Notes under the pieces: model-generated
Database searches by the model: none
The model's input: only the letters and a program-made list of their open reading frames with translations
What the model was told of the DNA's origin: nothing
Shown: one piece after another, positions 35,584-43,960 of the stretch
Numbering within the stretch: the stretch's first letter is position 1
Layout: each line of letters begins with the position of its first letter
Made by a program: the position numbers and the translations under genes
Source: Hondaea fermentalgiana
Lineage: Eukaryota; Sar; Bigyra; Thraustochytrida; Thraustochytriidae
Length of the DNA: 43,960 bases
Direction: 5' to 3'
Assembly: GCA_014084085.1 (NCBI GenBank)
Contig: NPFB01000080.1
Span: forward strand, 13,119-57,078

Positions 35584-37323
35584 CTATATTCTCTGCTTGA
35601 GCCGCTCCGCCGCCGTGAGCATATTAGAAATGTGCATGACCAAAGCAGGGTCATCAGGCTTGCCGCTCTCCTTGAGCAGTTTGTGACATGCCATGTAATA
35701 CTCGAGACCTTCGCTGTACGCGCGAAATGCACCGCGATAGTCATCTTTGGTCTCGGCAAAACGGGCCTTTACACGCAATTCGTCACCATAAACACCGGGA
35801 TTGAACAGTCTCGTGCGGGCCATTTGCAAAATAATGCGCACACGGTCGGGATAGCGATCCGTTTGCGGGAGTCCATAGTTTTTCCCGTCAGACCAGACGC
35901 CTTTGCAGAGCAATGGCTCCAGCGAGGACATGCGCGAAAGATAGCCCTGCATGCGCTCGCAAATAACGCCCCGGCTGTCACGTCCACCGGGACGCGGAGG
36001 AGACACTTCGAGCACGTTGCAGAAATTTTCCAGGGCAGCGATGTAATAGCGGTATGCCTTGTCGAACTCTTTGGCTTGATCCGCGGCAACGGCGCTCTTG
36101 GCAGCTTCCACAGCGCTCGACTTGAACTCTTGCGCGCGGGACGTTGGCGTCTGTCCCATACGACGAATGTGCTCACGCCCTTGGCGGTCCTCCTCGGCTG
36201 CAGCGCGCTGCCGAAGTTGCACACGCTCGCGCTCGGCGCGTAGCTGCGCCGCGCGATTTGCGCTCTCCTCCTCGGCGGAAGCCCGCCTTTGCCGCGACGC
36301 TTCCTCTTGATCAAGCATCTTCCTGGCCATTACAGGGGACGGGGGTGCGGGTGTCTGAATTTCGTCGTGTGGAGGAGTGTGCTGCTGGCTTCGGGCGCGC
36401 TCCTCCAGCTGTCTTTGGAGCGACGCCGCTGCGGCCGCTTCTTGGGGACTCGGCGGCTTGGCTGTGTTGCCTTGCTGTGCGGGAGCCCCGGAGGAAGTTG
36501 ACGCCTTTCGCACGTCGACACTCACGCGTGGCGGCATGGATGGGGCCGAATTCTCTCCTTCTCCTTCTCCCTCGTGTTCCGCCTCGTCAGCCTTCGTTTC
36601 GTCTCCCGGCACCGGGGGCTCGGAAAGCCGGACGCTTGCGACGCGTCGCTGCAAGTCTTCGAATTGCGATGCAAGATCCTCGTACGACAAGTCAGGGGCC
36701 TCGGCCTTTGCCGCAGGCGGTGTTTGCGCCGCAGTCTCTGGGTTCGGCGCGGTGGCCATCCCTCCAACGGGCGCGCTCGTCGTCGAGGCCTGCATCTCCT
36801 TCCATGCGGCCTCCGCTTGGTCGGGCGGCGGCGGCGGCGGCGACGACGACGAATTGTGCGGCGCGACCGGAGCCGTAGCAGGCGCTTCGGCGGGCGAGAT
36901 TTCTGCGGCATTTGACGCAGAGTCTTGGCCCTGTTCAGGACCATGGCCGAGCTGAGCTTCGATGATAGATTCCGCTGTCTCGCCGTTCTCCTCGGTCTTG
37001 CTGGCCCCGACGGCCTCGCCAGAGCCGCTGTGCATGACATCGGGGATGTCTGCGAGATCGATCTCGTCCACATCGTACGCCGATCCAGAGCCCTCCACCA
37101 GGCGGCTGTACTCTTCCTCGGAGACGACGTAGGTCACGGGGATGATGCCCTGGCGCGCCCCATCCTCCGTCTCCGCGAACCACCACTCGTCGCGGCGTTC
37201 AAGCGTGCGCAGCCGCGTGCCCTCCGGCACCCCGAGCTCGTCGTCATTCTCCGCCTCGAAGTCGTACGCCGCCACCACGAAGCCGCCCACGTCGTCCGCG
37301 TAGTCGTCCGGGTCCGCGTCCAT
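35584..37323 (-). CDS. SH3 domain plus two MIT-like helical domains
   Basis: The product is 579 residues from the ATG at 37323; frames upstream lack an ATG and are Arg/Ala-rich. An SH3 domain lies at about 8-70 (VVAAYDFEAENDDELGV ... EWWFAE ... GIIPVTYV). A long acidic, Pro/Ala/Ser-rich linker follows, then a Glu/Arg/Gln coiled-coil segment (about 330-385). From about 397 to 470 is a MIT-like three-helix domain (SAVEAAKSAVAADQAKEFDKAYRYYIAA). The C-terminus (about 505-579, FAETKDDYRGAFRAYSEGLEYY) looks like a second MIT-like unit. MIT domains bind ESCRT-III tails and SH3 domains bind Pro-rich peptides, so an adaptor in endosomal sorting or membrane remodelling is likely (inference). Pro-rich stretches in the linker could bind its own or another SH3. 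It is divergent from the pseudouridine synthase at 37824. Confidence 0.85.
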   Translation of the reverse strand: MDADPDDYADDVGGFVVAAYDFEAENDDELGVPEGTRLRTLERRDEWWFAETEDGARQGIIPVTYVVSEEEYSRLVEGSGSAYDVDEIDLADIPDVMHSGSGEAVGASKTEENGETAESIIEAQLGHGPEQGQDSASNAAEISPAEAPATAPVAPHNSSSSPPPPPPDQAEAAWKEMQASTTSAPVGGMATAPNPETAAQTPPAAKAEAPDLSYEDLASQFEDLQRRVASVRLSEPPVPGDETKADEAEHEGEGEGENSAPSMPPRVSVDVRKASTSSGAPAQQGNTAKPPSPQEAAAAASLQRQLEERARSQQHTPPHDEIQTPAPPSPVMARKMLDQEEASRQRRASAEEESANRAAQLRAERERVQLRQRAAAEEDRQGREHIRRMGQTPTSRAQEFKSSAVEAAKSAVAADQAKEFDKAYRYYIAALENFCNVLEVSPPRPGGRDSRGVICERMQGYLSRMSSLEPLLCKGVWSDGKNYGLPQTDRYPDRVRIILQMARTRLFNPGVYGDELRVKARFAETKDDYRGAFRAYSEGLEYYMACHKLLKESGKPDDPALVMHISNMLTAAERLKQRI

Positions 37324-37823
37324 GCTCGCCTGCCGGCCCCGCCTTCGCCGCGCGGCCCGCGCCCGGAATAACGACCCGCGGCGCGGACGCGGCCTCCTCG
37401 CGCGCGCAGTCCCTCCTGCCCGCCCCGCGCCGCCCGCGCAGCCCGGCCCCGGCGCAGCGGCGGTCCGTCTGTATCCTGGGCGCGGCCGGCCGAGTTTCTG
37501 TTCTGCATCGCGGGATATACGTGCGCCTCTGCGACATGCGCCTCTGCGACATGCCGTTCGTTGCGCGCGACCGCACGCGCGCGACATGTCGCGCGGCGAC
37601 TATGCGCATAGTGCCATCGGCGCCGCCGCTGCTGCGCCTCGGGCGAGCTGGACGGCCGGGGCGAGACGAGACGAGGCGAGGCGAGACGAGGCGGGGCGGG
37701 ATGAGGGAGATGAGCTGACGCGGCGGCGTGAGATGGCCTGAGATGGCGTGAGATGGCATGGGCTGACGCGAGATGGCACGGGATGGTGGGCACGGCCCGC
37801 GGCAGAGCCCGAGGGCGGCGGCG
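37324..37823. promoter_or_regulatory. Divergent promoter region, very GC-rich
   Basis: This 500-bp region lies between the SH3/MIT gene (-) and the pseudouridine synthase gene (+). It has repeats of GCCTCTGCGACATGC type (about 37528-37555) and GAGACGAG/GAGGCGAG and GAGATGGC runs (about 37660-37775). No TATA box was evident. Confidence 0.45.
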
Positions 37824-38975
37824 ATGGCGGCGTCGGTGTCGGCGGGGAGCGTGCGGTGCCTGCACCTGGCGGCGCCGGCGTCGGGGCCGGTGCGGGAGGT
37901 GCTGCGCGCGGCGCTGGCGGCGGAGATGCCGGCCAAGGCCTTCGCGAGGCCCAAGTCCTTCGACCACCTCCACCCGTCGTCGCTGCACAAGTACGGCGTG
38001 CGCAAGCACGCCGACGTGGAGACCAGCGACCGCGCGTGGAGGCTGCAGCAGGACGGGTGGCGCGGCATGGACGGCGCCAAGGTCGACGACCTCCTGCGTC
38101 TCGGCGCCGCGTACAAGCACGTGCTCAATAACGCGAACGTGGCCGTGCTCAAGCGCCTCACCTGGGACGACAGGAACGAGGACATCGAGGAGGGCTGCTA
38201 CCTGCGCGTCTTTGTCACGCCGAGGCGGTACACGCAGACGGTCTGCGCCGAGGACGTCCGAGCCGCGACAGACGACTTTGTCGTCGTTCGGAAGCCGCGC
38301 AACCTGCCATCAGTCTCGCGCGTCGATAACCTCTACGAGAATGTCCAGCATCACACGGAGAACATCTTGGGCGCCGAGCTTTGGCCCGTGCAGCGCCTCG
38401 ACGAACCGACGCAGGGCCTCATTCTCTTTGCGCGCAACCTAGACTTTTGCAAGGTCTTCAATCGACTCATTCAACAAAAGGAGCATGTGGAAAAGTGCTA
38501 TTCTTTTATTGCAGAAGCGGCCTCCTCAACGCCCACTTCTGCCTCGCTTCCGCCCGATGGAACGCTTCTAACTCACTATATGGATTTGCGGAGCGGCGGT
38601 GCCAAGCGCGTCGCGGATGAGTGTGAGGCTGGCGGCTGCGACAAGGAAGCCTCGCTCATAGTTCTTGGTCATGCTCCGGTACCGGGTCATCCGCGTCGTC
38701 GCTTTGTGCAAATCCAGCTGCTCACAGGTCGGACGCATCAGATTCGGGCACAGTTCGCGCACATTGGGTGGCCCCTCGCAGGCGACTGCATGTACCATCC
38801 TGACCTTGCCTCGCCAGCAGACCTTGACTTTCTTCTCAAATGTTACCGACTCGCCTTTACTTACCAAAACGAGCGTGTTGAGGTCAATCTTGAGCCGGAA
38901 TTCTCGCCAGCCGATATCGAGGCTGTCAAAAAGCCACTTTGTGATAGTAATGAATCGCCGAAAAGCGCAAGTTAG
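37824..38975 (+). CDS. RluA-family pseudouridine synthase
   Basis: The product is 383 residues from the ATG at 37824. It isomerises uridine to pseudouridine in RNA. An S4-like segment lies at about 85-135 (LLRLGAAYKHVLNN ... GCYLRVFVTPRRY). The catalytic core starts near residue 145. The active-site Asp193 is in VQRLDEPTQG; the usual His before Arg is Gln here, as in some eukaryotic members. The second signature LLTGRTHQIRAQFAHIGWPLAGD begins near 299, split here by LTGRTHQIR (about 300-308) and FAHIGWPLAGD. An acidic/Gly-rich insert (about 230-275) lengthens the central part. No strong organelle presequence is seen, though the first 25 residues are Ala-rich with few acids. RNA target unknown. 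The 3' end converges on the kinesin gene. Confidence 0.9.
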   Translation: MAASVSAGSVRCLHLAAPASGPVREVLRAALAAEMPAKAFARPKSFDHLHPSSLHKYGVRKHADVETSDRAWRLQQDGWRGMDGAKVDDLLRLGAAYKHVLNNANVAVLKRLTWDDRNEDIEEGCYLRVFVTPRRYTQTVCAEDVRAATDDFVVVRKPRNLPSVSRVDNLYENVQHHTENILGAELWPVQRLDEPTQGLILFARNLDFCKVFNRLIQQKEHVEKCYSFIAEAASSTPTSASLPPDGTLLTHYMDLRSGGAKRVADECEAGGCDKEASLIVLGHAPVPGHPRRRFVQIQLLTGRTHQIRAQFAHIGWPLAGDCMYHPDLASPADLDFLLKCYRLAFTYQNERVEVNLEPEFSPADIEAVKKPLCDSNESPKSAS

Positions 38976-39312
38976 TTCTTTCTCTGGCAAATTTTACTTA
39001 TTCACGAATCACGAACGTCCTCGAGCGTGCCCCAGAATTGGATCAGAAAAGACATCATGGAGGCAGAGAAGTGCCAACGGCCTTTGACAAATCATACTTG
39101 TTCAAGACCTGCGAACGTGCTCAAGTGTGCCGAAAAGGAAAGACCTTCAGATGACCTCGGGAACATCATACTCACGTGCTCATGTGTGGTCAGAAAGAAA
39201 AATTTATACAACCATGATCTTTTGCTTCTTTTTCTCCTTTTACAATCACAATTTTCATTTTGCACAGTCATTGTAGTATATTATTGTTATCTTTACTCAC
39301 GCACAGAGCTGA
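38976..39312. other. Convergent 3' spacer with degenerate repeats
   Basis: This 337-bp gap holds the 3' flanks of the pseudouridine synthase (+) and kinesin (-) genes. A degenerate motif of CGAACGTGCTCAAGTGTGCC type occurs about three times (near 39012, 39112 and 39172). A strongly AT-rich run lies at about 39198-39300. No gene is supported. Confidence 0.4.
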
Positions 39313-42300
39313 TCACTGCCACACGGGTCGACGCGTCGGCACACGCCGTGCTGCTCGCGTCGCAGGTTTTGCTGCCCGCGCGGGTGTTTGCAAGACGCGA
39401 GATGCCGTGCCCAGAGACGACGTCGCGGCACGTGCCTTGGACGCCACAGTGGCCGTATTTGCAAGTCGAATGGTGGCTGGAACGCGTTGCGAATTCTTGT
39501 CTGGTGAATCGTTCTCATCCTCGGATGCGACGCGCTGACGCGCAGCCTTCTTATCCGATGGCGGAATCACCTGTGGCGTGTTCTTCCAGGACACTTGCTT
39601 TTTGGCCTGGTCCTTGGCCGCGTCATTTGGCTCCGGAGAGCTTACATTTGCCTGAATGTTGTCCAGTGAAGTGCGACGCTCGCGAAGACTGTTGTCTTGG
39701 CTCGCCACGGACCGGGCAACCGGGGAGGCCACCGACGTTGCGGTTCTTGGCGGCGTCGACTTTACTGCCGCAACGCTTCGTGACTTGGCCACAGTCGTGC
39801 TCGTGCTCGTGGCGGTGGTGCTCCGTGCCGCGCGCGAACGTACGCCTTCAAGCGATGCACGACGCGCAGCATTCTTGCCCACAGGAGATGGTGATGGCGA
39901 TGCCATCGCAGCAACTGTAGGTGCGGCAGGCATGGGGGGCGGCGCCACGGCCGCTACAGAACTTGGCCCTGCAATCGACGAACGAAGCTGTTGCCGCAAG
40001 TTAGCGACCTCCATCTTGGCGGCGTGAAGATCTGCCTCGAGCTTGGCAACCTGACCCGAACTCTCGGATTGGCGATCCTGAAGCTTGTCACGCAAAGCCT
40101 TAATTTCCTTGCCGTCAGATTCTTTGAGACTGACAAAGCGGTCCTCGTACCGTTTGGTGATCTTTTCGGCATCCTTGGCGGCTTGCGCACGGATCGTGTC
40201 TTGTTCGATTCGCGCCTCTTCAAGCTTTTTATTGAGCATCTTGATCTTGAGCTCGAGCTGGTGCGTGCGGTCCTGCGCCTGCTTCATGGCGGCCCGCTGT
40301 TTCGAAGACTCGCCGACACGCTCCTTCTTTTTCGCCTTACCGAGCTCACACTGTCGCACGCGCGCTGCAAAATTGAGCGAGCACGTCGACTCCTGCACGT
40401 TAAAGGTTGTCGGGCTGACCTGTAGAATCATGAGCGCCTTGTTGTCCTTTCCAAGCGAATCCTGCAAGAGGGTGGTCAGCTTGGAGTTGCGAAAGGGAAC
40501 ATGGGCAGCCTTGGACTCGAGGGCGGAAATGACGTCGCCAAGGCAACTCAAGCTCTTGTTGATGGCCTGGGCCTCCTTGAGCTGCACGCCCTTGACGCCA
40601 GACTTGGCCAGGCGCTCCGATCCTGCCAAATCGACGAGGACCAGCTTGCCAAATGTACTACGGCCGGTCTCATCGTTGGCGCCGTGCACAGACACAATCA
40701 CGACCGAATGCGAGCGCGAACTCGCCATGTTCATCTTTGTGTGGGCCGAAGAGCGGTTCCGCGCTCCAAGCTCCATGACCTCAATAACCTCCTCGACACT
40801 CTTGACCTCGATCTCGACGCATCCAGGCATGTGTACGCCGTCACGATCACTCGCACGAATCTCCAGATAGGCCGGACCGTTGCTGCCGCCCTTTTCTTCG
40901 GCCACGACGTCGCTTTGGTCGGGATGCGAAGCCAGCAGATCAATGACCTTTTCGCAGTAAATCTCAACGTTTTGTACCTTGAATCGGTAATGTGCACCTC
41001 CCGCGCGACGCTGTGCGTTGGCGCGAAAGAGCTCCTCGAGCGCGAGATAGTTGATGCCGCGGTTCTCCGGTCCATCGCCACCGCTCATGGTGTAAGTCTT
41101 TCCAGAACCGGTCTGGCCGTAGGCAAAAATGCAAGAGTGGAAGCCATCCATGACAGACTCGACGAGCGGGGACACCTCGTCAAAGACGCTTTCCTGCGAA
41201 GAAGTTGGACCAAAGACGCGGTCGAACTCGTACTCGCTGGTCTTGGTCGAGACCGTACCAGCAGCTGAAGTTGCACTCGTGGCAATGGTGAGACGTTCGT
41301 CATCAATGGGCTCGATGGCCACGTTCGAGTCTTCCTTTTCTAAGTCACTCGAAAGAACAGGGCGAACTCGGCACATGACACGAATGTTGCCCTTGAGGTT
41401 GTGAACCATATTAAGGAGCTGTTTGCGACGCTTTTCTTCTTTGGAGAATCGAGCTTGGGCATCCTTGCGACGAGCATCGCACTCACTGACGCGAGTCTGC
41501 AGCGTCTTGGCCATGGCCGCGAAACTGGCTGCAGAATTGCTGAAGGCCCCCCGAAAGTCGTTACTCAGATCGGCAAACTCAAACTTTAGCGTAGAAAGCT
41601 TGTCGCGAAGTTGCTTGACCGCCTCTGCGTGCGCGTCCTTCTCCATTTGGAGCTCCTTTTGCAGCGCAAAGACATGGTCCTTGGTCTTGCGCAAAATGTC
41701 CTTGGTGCGACTAAGTTCTGCCTTGGTTTCCTGGTATTCTTCCTTGGAGATGTTCAGTGTGAAGAGCTTCTCACAAAGGTCATCGACCTCGGGGCTGGAG
41801 CTTGCATCCGCCTTTTTTACTTGAGGTGGCGCGTCTGCGGGTGCCACGCGAGCTCCTTCACCCTCGTCCTCGTCGCCTTCGTCGCCTTCCTCAATGGACT
41901 CCTCGATGGCGCGCCGATCCTGCTCGGCGACGCCAAGTGCGGCCTCCTTTTGGACAGCTTCGGTAGCCTCGTTGACGTCATCCCAGGTCATTTTCAGGGT
42001 GTTCATCTCTTCGTCAACTTCGCGAAGTGTTGGGTGCTCTTCGGTTGACACATTGCATGACCTCCAAGCCTCGGTGCAGGCCTTAATTTGAGCTTCCATA
42101 AGCCGAAAGTGCGTGAGCATGACGCGGTTGCGATCTTGCAACTTTTCGCACTCGAGTTGATAGCCGTGCTTGCTGCGCTGCAGGCTGGCGACAGTGTCTT
42201 GAAGGTCCTCCACGGCCTCAACCAGTTCTTGGTTTCCGGCCTCAAGTTGTTTACATTTGTCCTTGTAAGTTGACGCCATGCGCTCTTGCACACGTGCAAG

Positions 42301-43044
42301 CGAGGCCTGGGTGTTGAGCGTGTTGATGGAGACGCGTCGACCAGACCGTTTGCTGCTGCTTGCCTTGCTGCTGCTCCCTCCTGAGCCGCCTGCATCAGCT
42401 CCGCGCATGAGCTGCTGCTGAGGCGTTAGTGGCGCGGCGCCCTGGTCGCCACCAAGAAGGTCAAGCACGCCGCGTGATGCGGGTCGCGTCATAGGCGAGC
42501 CGTCGCGGGCAGCATCTACGGGTCGCACAAGCATTTGGTTCGAGTTGGTCAAGCGGTGGCGTGTCTCACGCGATGGGCTACTGTAGTGCTCATTGAGAAG
42601 CGCGCGGTCCATTTCCAGAAGTTTGATGCGAAGCTCTTGGAGGCAGTTCACAACGCAAATGGCACTTAGACTCGAGGGCTGGAGCAAATCGCCCGCGCTG
42701 AAAAGGGAGGTCTCAGGGAGACCCAAACGCGTTGCCTCGCGACGGAATTGGTGCAAGTTGCTCTTGGTGCGCTCCTCGTCGCTTCCAGTTTGAGCAGGGG
42801 ACAGGCCAACGAGCTTGCAGAGCACCGAGCCATCTTTGAGGCCTTGCAAGAGGTCTTGCGGTTTTTCCACAACGGTGTCGCCATTCCAGTCTTCGCCAAG
42901 CTTGACGTTCATGAACTCGATGACCATGTTGAAGCGCTCGAGCAGCACGCGATTCTGAAACGCCTTGACATCGTCTTGGTGCGGCGTCACCTGCTGCTGC
43001 TGCTGCAGCTTCGACCTGCCCGGCGTGCCAAAGAGCCCCGGCAT
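39313..43044 (-). CDS. Kinesin-14 with N-terminal CH domain
   Basis: The product is 1,243 residues from the ATG at 43044. A Gln-rich start (about 13-18) precedes a calponin-homology domain at about 30-150 (LLERFNMVIEFMNVKLGE ... LLQGLKDGSVLCKLV), an actin-binding fold. A long coiled coil with acidic patches follows (about 250-545). The motor starts with NIRVMCRVRP near 553. It has the P-loop GQTGSGKT at 643-650, switch I NMASSRSHS, switch II LVDLAGSE near 799, and ends around 880. The neck precedes the motor (MVHNLKGNIRV), as in minus-end-directed kinesin-14. Another coiled coil (about 905-1010) and a basic Ser/Thr/Ala/Pro-rich tail close the protein. CH plus central kinesin-14 motor resembles plant KCH kinesins, which link actin and microtubules. 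Motor residues are intact, so it should be an active ATPase. Confidence 0.94.
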   Translation of the reverse strand: MPGLFGTPGRSKLQQQQQVTPHQDDVKAFQNRVLLERFNMVIEFMNVKLGEDWNGDTVVEKPQDLLQGLKDGSVLCKLVGLSPAQTGSDEERTKSNLHQFRREATRLGLPETSLFSAGDLLQPSSLSAICVVNCLQELRIKLLEMDRALLNEHYSSPSRETRHRLTNSNQMLVRPVDAARDGSPMTRPASRGVLDLLGGDQGAAPLTPQQQLMRGADAGGSGGSSSKASSSKRSGRRVSINTLNTQASLARVQERMASTYKDKCKQLEAGNQELVEAVEDLQDTVASLQRSKHGYQLECEKLQDRNRVMLTHFRLMEAQIKACTEAWRSCNVSTEEHPTLREVDEEMNTLKMTWDDVNEATEAVQKEAALGVAEQDRRAIEESIEEGDEGDEDEGEGARVAPADAPPQVKKADASSSPEVDDLCEKLFTLNISKEEYQETKAELSRTKDILRKTKDHVFALQKELQMEKDAHAEAVKQLRDKLSTLKFEFADLSNDFRGAFSNSAASFAAMAKTLQTRVSECDARRKDAQARFSKEEKRRKQLLNMVHNLKGNIRVMCRVRPVLSSDLEKEDSNVAIEPIDDERLTIATSATSAAGTVSTKTSEYEFDRVFGPTSSQESVFDEVSPLVESVMDGFHSCIFAYGQTGSGKTYTMSGGDGPENRGINYLALEELFRANAQRRAGGAHYRFKVQNVEIYCEKVIDLLASHPDQSDVVAEEKGGSNGPAYLEIRASDRDGVHMPGCVEIEVKSVEEVIEVMELGARNRSSAHTKMNMASSRSHSVVIVSVHGANDETGRSTFGKLVLVDLAGSERLAKSGVKGVQLKEAQAINKSLSCLGDVISALESKAAHVPFRNSKLTTLLQDSLGKDNKALMILQVSPTTFNVQESTCSLNFAARVRQCELGKAKKKERVGESSKQRAAMKQAQDRTHQLELKIKMLNKKLEEARIEQDTIRAQAAKDAEKITKRYEDRFVSLKESDGKEIKALRDKLQDRQSESSGQVAKLEADLHAAKMEVANLRQQLRSSIAGPSSVAAVAPPPMPAAPTVAAMASPSPSPVGKNAARRASLEGVRSRAARSTTATSTSTTVAKSRSVAAVKSTPPRTATSVASPVARSVASQDNSLRERRTSLDNIQANVSSPEPNDAAKDQAKKQVSWKNTPQVIPPSDKKAARQRVASEDENDSPDKNSQRVPATIRLANTATVASKARAATSSLGTASRVLQTPARAAKPATRAARRVPTRRPVWQ

Positions 43045-43934
43045 GGCCGACTTTTCCGCTTTCTGCTCGCCTCGCCCCGGCTTGCCAAGCGCACAGCAAC
43101 AAAGGGCGCGATCGACGCGTGCCCACGGACCTCTTCGCGGCTTCTAGCGGTCCGTCCACGCTCGCTCCGAGGCTGACGACGACGCGCAAGGCCGGCCACG
43201 GACCTCGACTGCGATCACCGCTCGAAGCTGCCGGGTTTGCCGCCCTCCGTCCGGACTTGCCGGCCACCGCAAACTCCTCGCGCAGCGCGCCCGAGTCCCG
43301 CCCGCGCGGCGCTGTCGTTTCACGCGGCGGTTTTCTCCGCCCCGGGTTTCCCCGTGCGCCCTCTGGGGGTCACGCTGCGAGACTTTATTTCCCCGCTGCT
43401 GTCGCTCTCAGGTTATATCACCGTTATCGGGGAAACCTAGGCGCGCAGAGTGCCCTTTTCGCCGTTTGAAAAATTGACGGAAGGGGCGGCTCGCCTCCCG
43501 AGCCGAGAAGACAGCGTAAGCCTCGGGCGGAGAAACGGCGAGGAGTCGACCTCCGCTACCTAGTACAGTATACGTGTACGCAGACAGATCGCGAAAAGCT
43601 TGTTTCCATCTCTCCAAACTGGTGCGGACGGCCACTGCGGGTCGATGTTCGTTCTTTGGTTTTGGGGATTGGCGATGTGTGACCCACGATGACCTGAAAA
43701 AGCCTGCCAACACTACGACCCCCGAGGCCTATCGAGCATTGCGTGGAATGAGAGCGTACGGATGCGCTCGTGTTCACGCAAAGAAGGCGCGTTCGTCGAA
43801 AATAGAATGGAGCGATACCTTTGCAGGCACAAGCAGCAAAAAGTAAAATGCGAAATTGACTCGATAGGAGTGTTGCTCCTGCCAAATAACGATGGCAGGA
43901 AAAGCTCGCTTTCTCACGACGATGAGATCTCCGT
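43045..43934. other. Upstream region of the kinesin gene
   Basis: About 0.9 kb beyond the kinesin start. The first 350 bp are GC-rich and presumably carry its promoter. A short plus-strand frame at about 43574-43846 has no domain or supported start context. Nothing else seen. Confidence 0.45.
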
Positions 43935-43960
43935 GGGAAGGAGGGGGGAGGGGAGGGGGG
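43935..43960 (+). repeat. G-rich tract at the window edge
   Basis: Five or more G runs of three to six bases separated by A or AA on the plus strand. It can fold as a G-quadruplex on paper. It continues beyond the window. Confidence 0.75.

Noticed and set aside
39027..39920. Plus-strand frame of about 300 codons over the kinesin 3' end
   Set aside because: It overlaps the well-supported kinesin tail in antisense and has no domain.
1..43960. CRISPR array, rRNA or tRNA genes, bacterial operon features
   Set aside because: No regularly spaced short repeats with unique spacers, no tRNA cloverleaf or rRNA core sequence was noticed by eye; the gene set is eukaryotic. A tRNA scan was not possible here.

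Overview
The window reads as nuclear DNA of a GC-rich, intron-poor single-celled eukaryote. Signs are a full kinesin, an SH3/MIT trafficking protein, long open frames on widely spaced genes, one GT-AG intron, Kozak-like starts and long intergenic regions. A thraustochytrid-type stramenopile is my best guess; that is inference from gene style, with no marker gene to prove it.

Layout. 1-1419: a diverged direct repeat of about 0.67 kb, in two copies. 1420-11568: four von Willebrand factor A (vWA) genes ordered (-)(+)(-)(+). They form two divergent pairs, each pair holding one member of a Cys-tailed family (A) and one of a coiled-coil family (B), so the whole block looks like a tandem duplication of a two-gene module. 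11908-13890 (-): a mitochondrial-looking AidB/ACAD11-type acyl-CoA dehydrogenase, divergent from a degenerate EF-hand-like protein (14585-16228, +). 16819-18615 (-): a MoeA/gephyrin-E/Cnx1E molybdenum insertase with an unusual C-terminal extension; its last ~45 codons plus 3' flank are repeated three more times downstream as decaying copies. 18999-20426 (-): an unrecognised membrane protein. 20427-30415: about 10 kb with no convincing gene, holding tetranucleotide microsatellites, purine/pyrimidine tracts and a diverged direct repeat. 30416-35448: two tandem DASS/SLC13 anion-sodium symporters, one intronless and strongly codon-biased, one with a single 110-bp intron. 35584-37323 (-): SH3 plus two MIT-like domains. 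37824-38975 (+): RluA-type pseudouridine synthase. 39313-43044 (-): kinesin-14 with an N-terminal calponin-homology (CH) domain. 43045-43960: kinesin upstream region ending in a G-rich tract.

The genes do not form one pathway. The strongest candidate for an undescribed system is the duplicated divergent vWA pair: all four proteins keep complete MIDAS metal-site residues, both families share a vWA, beta-rich, helical layout, and the pairing has survived considerable sequence divergence. A joint function, such as partner subunits of a metal-dependent adhesion or scaffold complex, is a hypothesis only.
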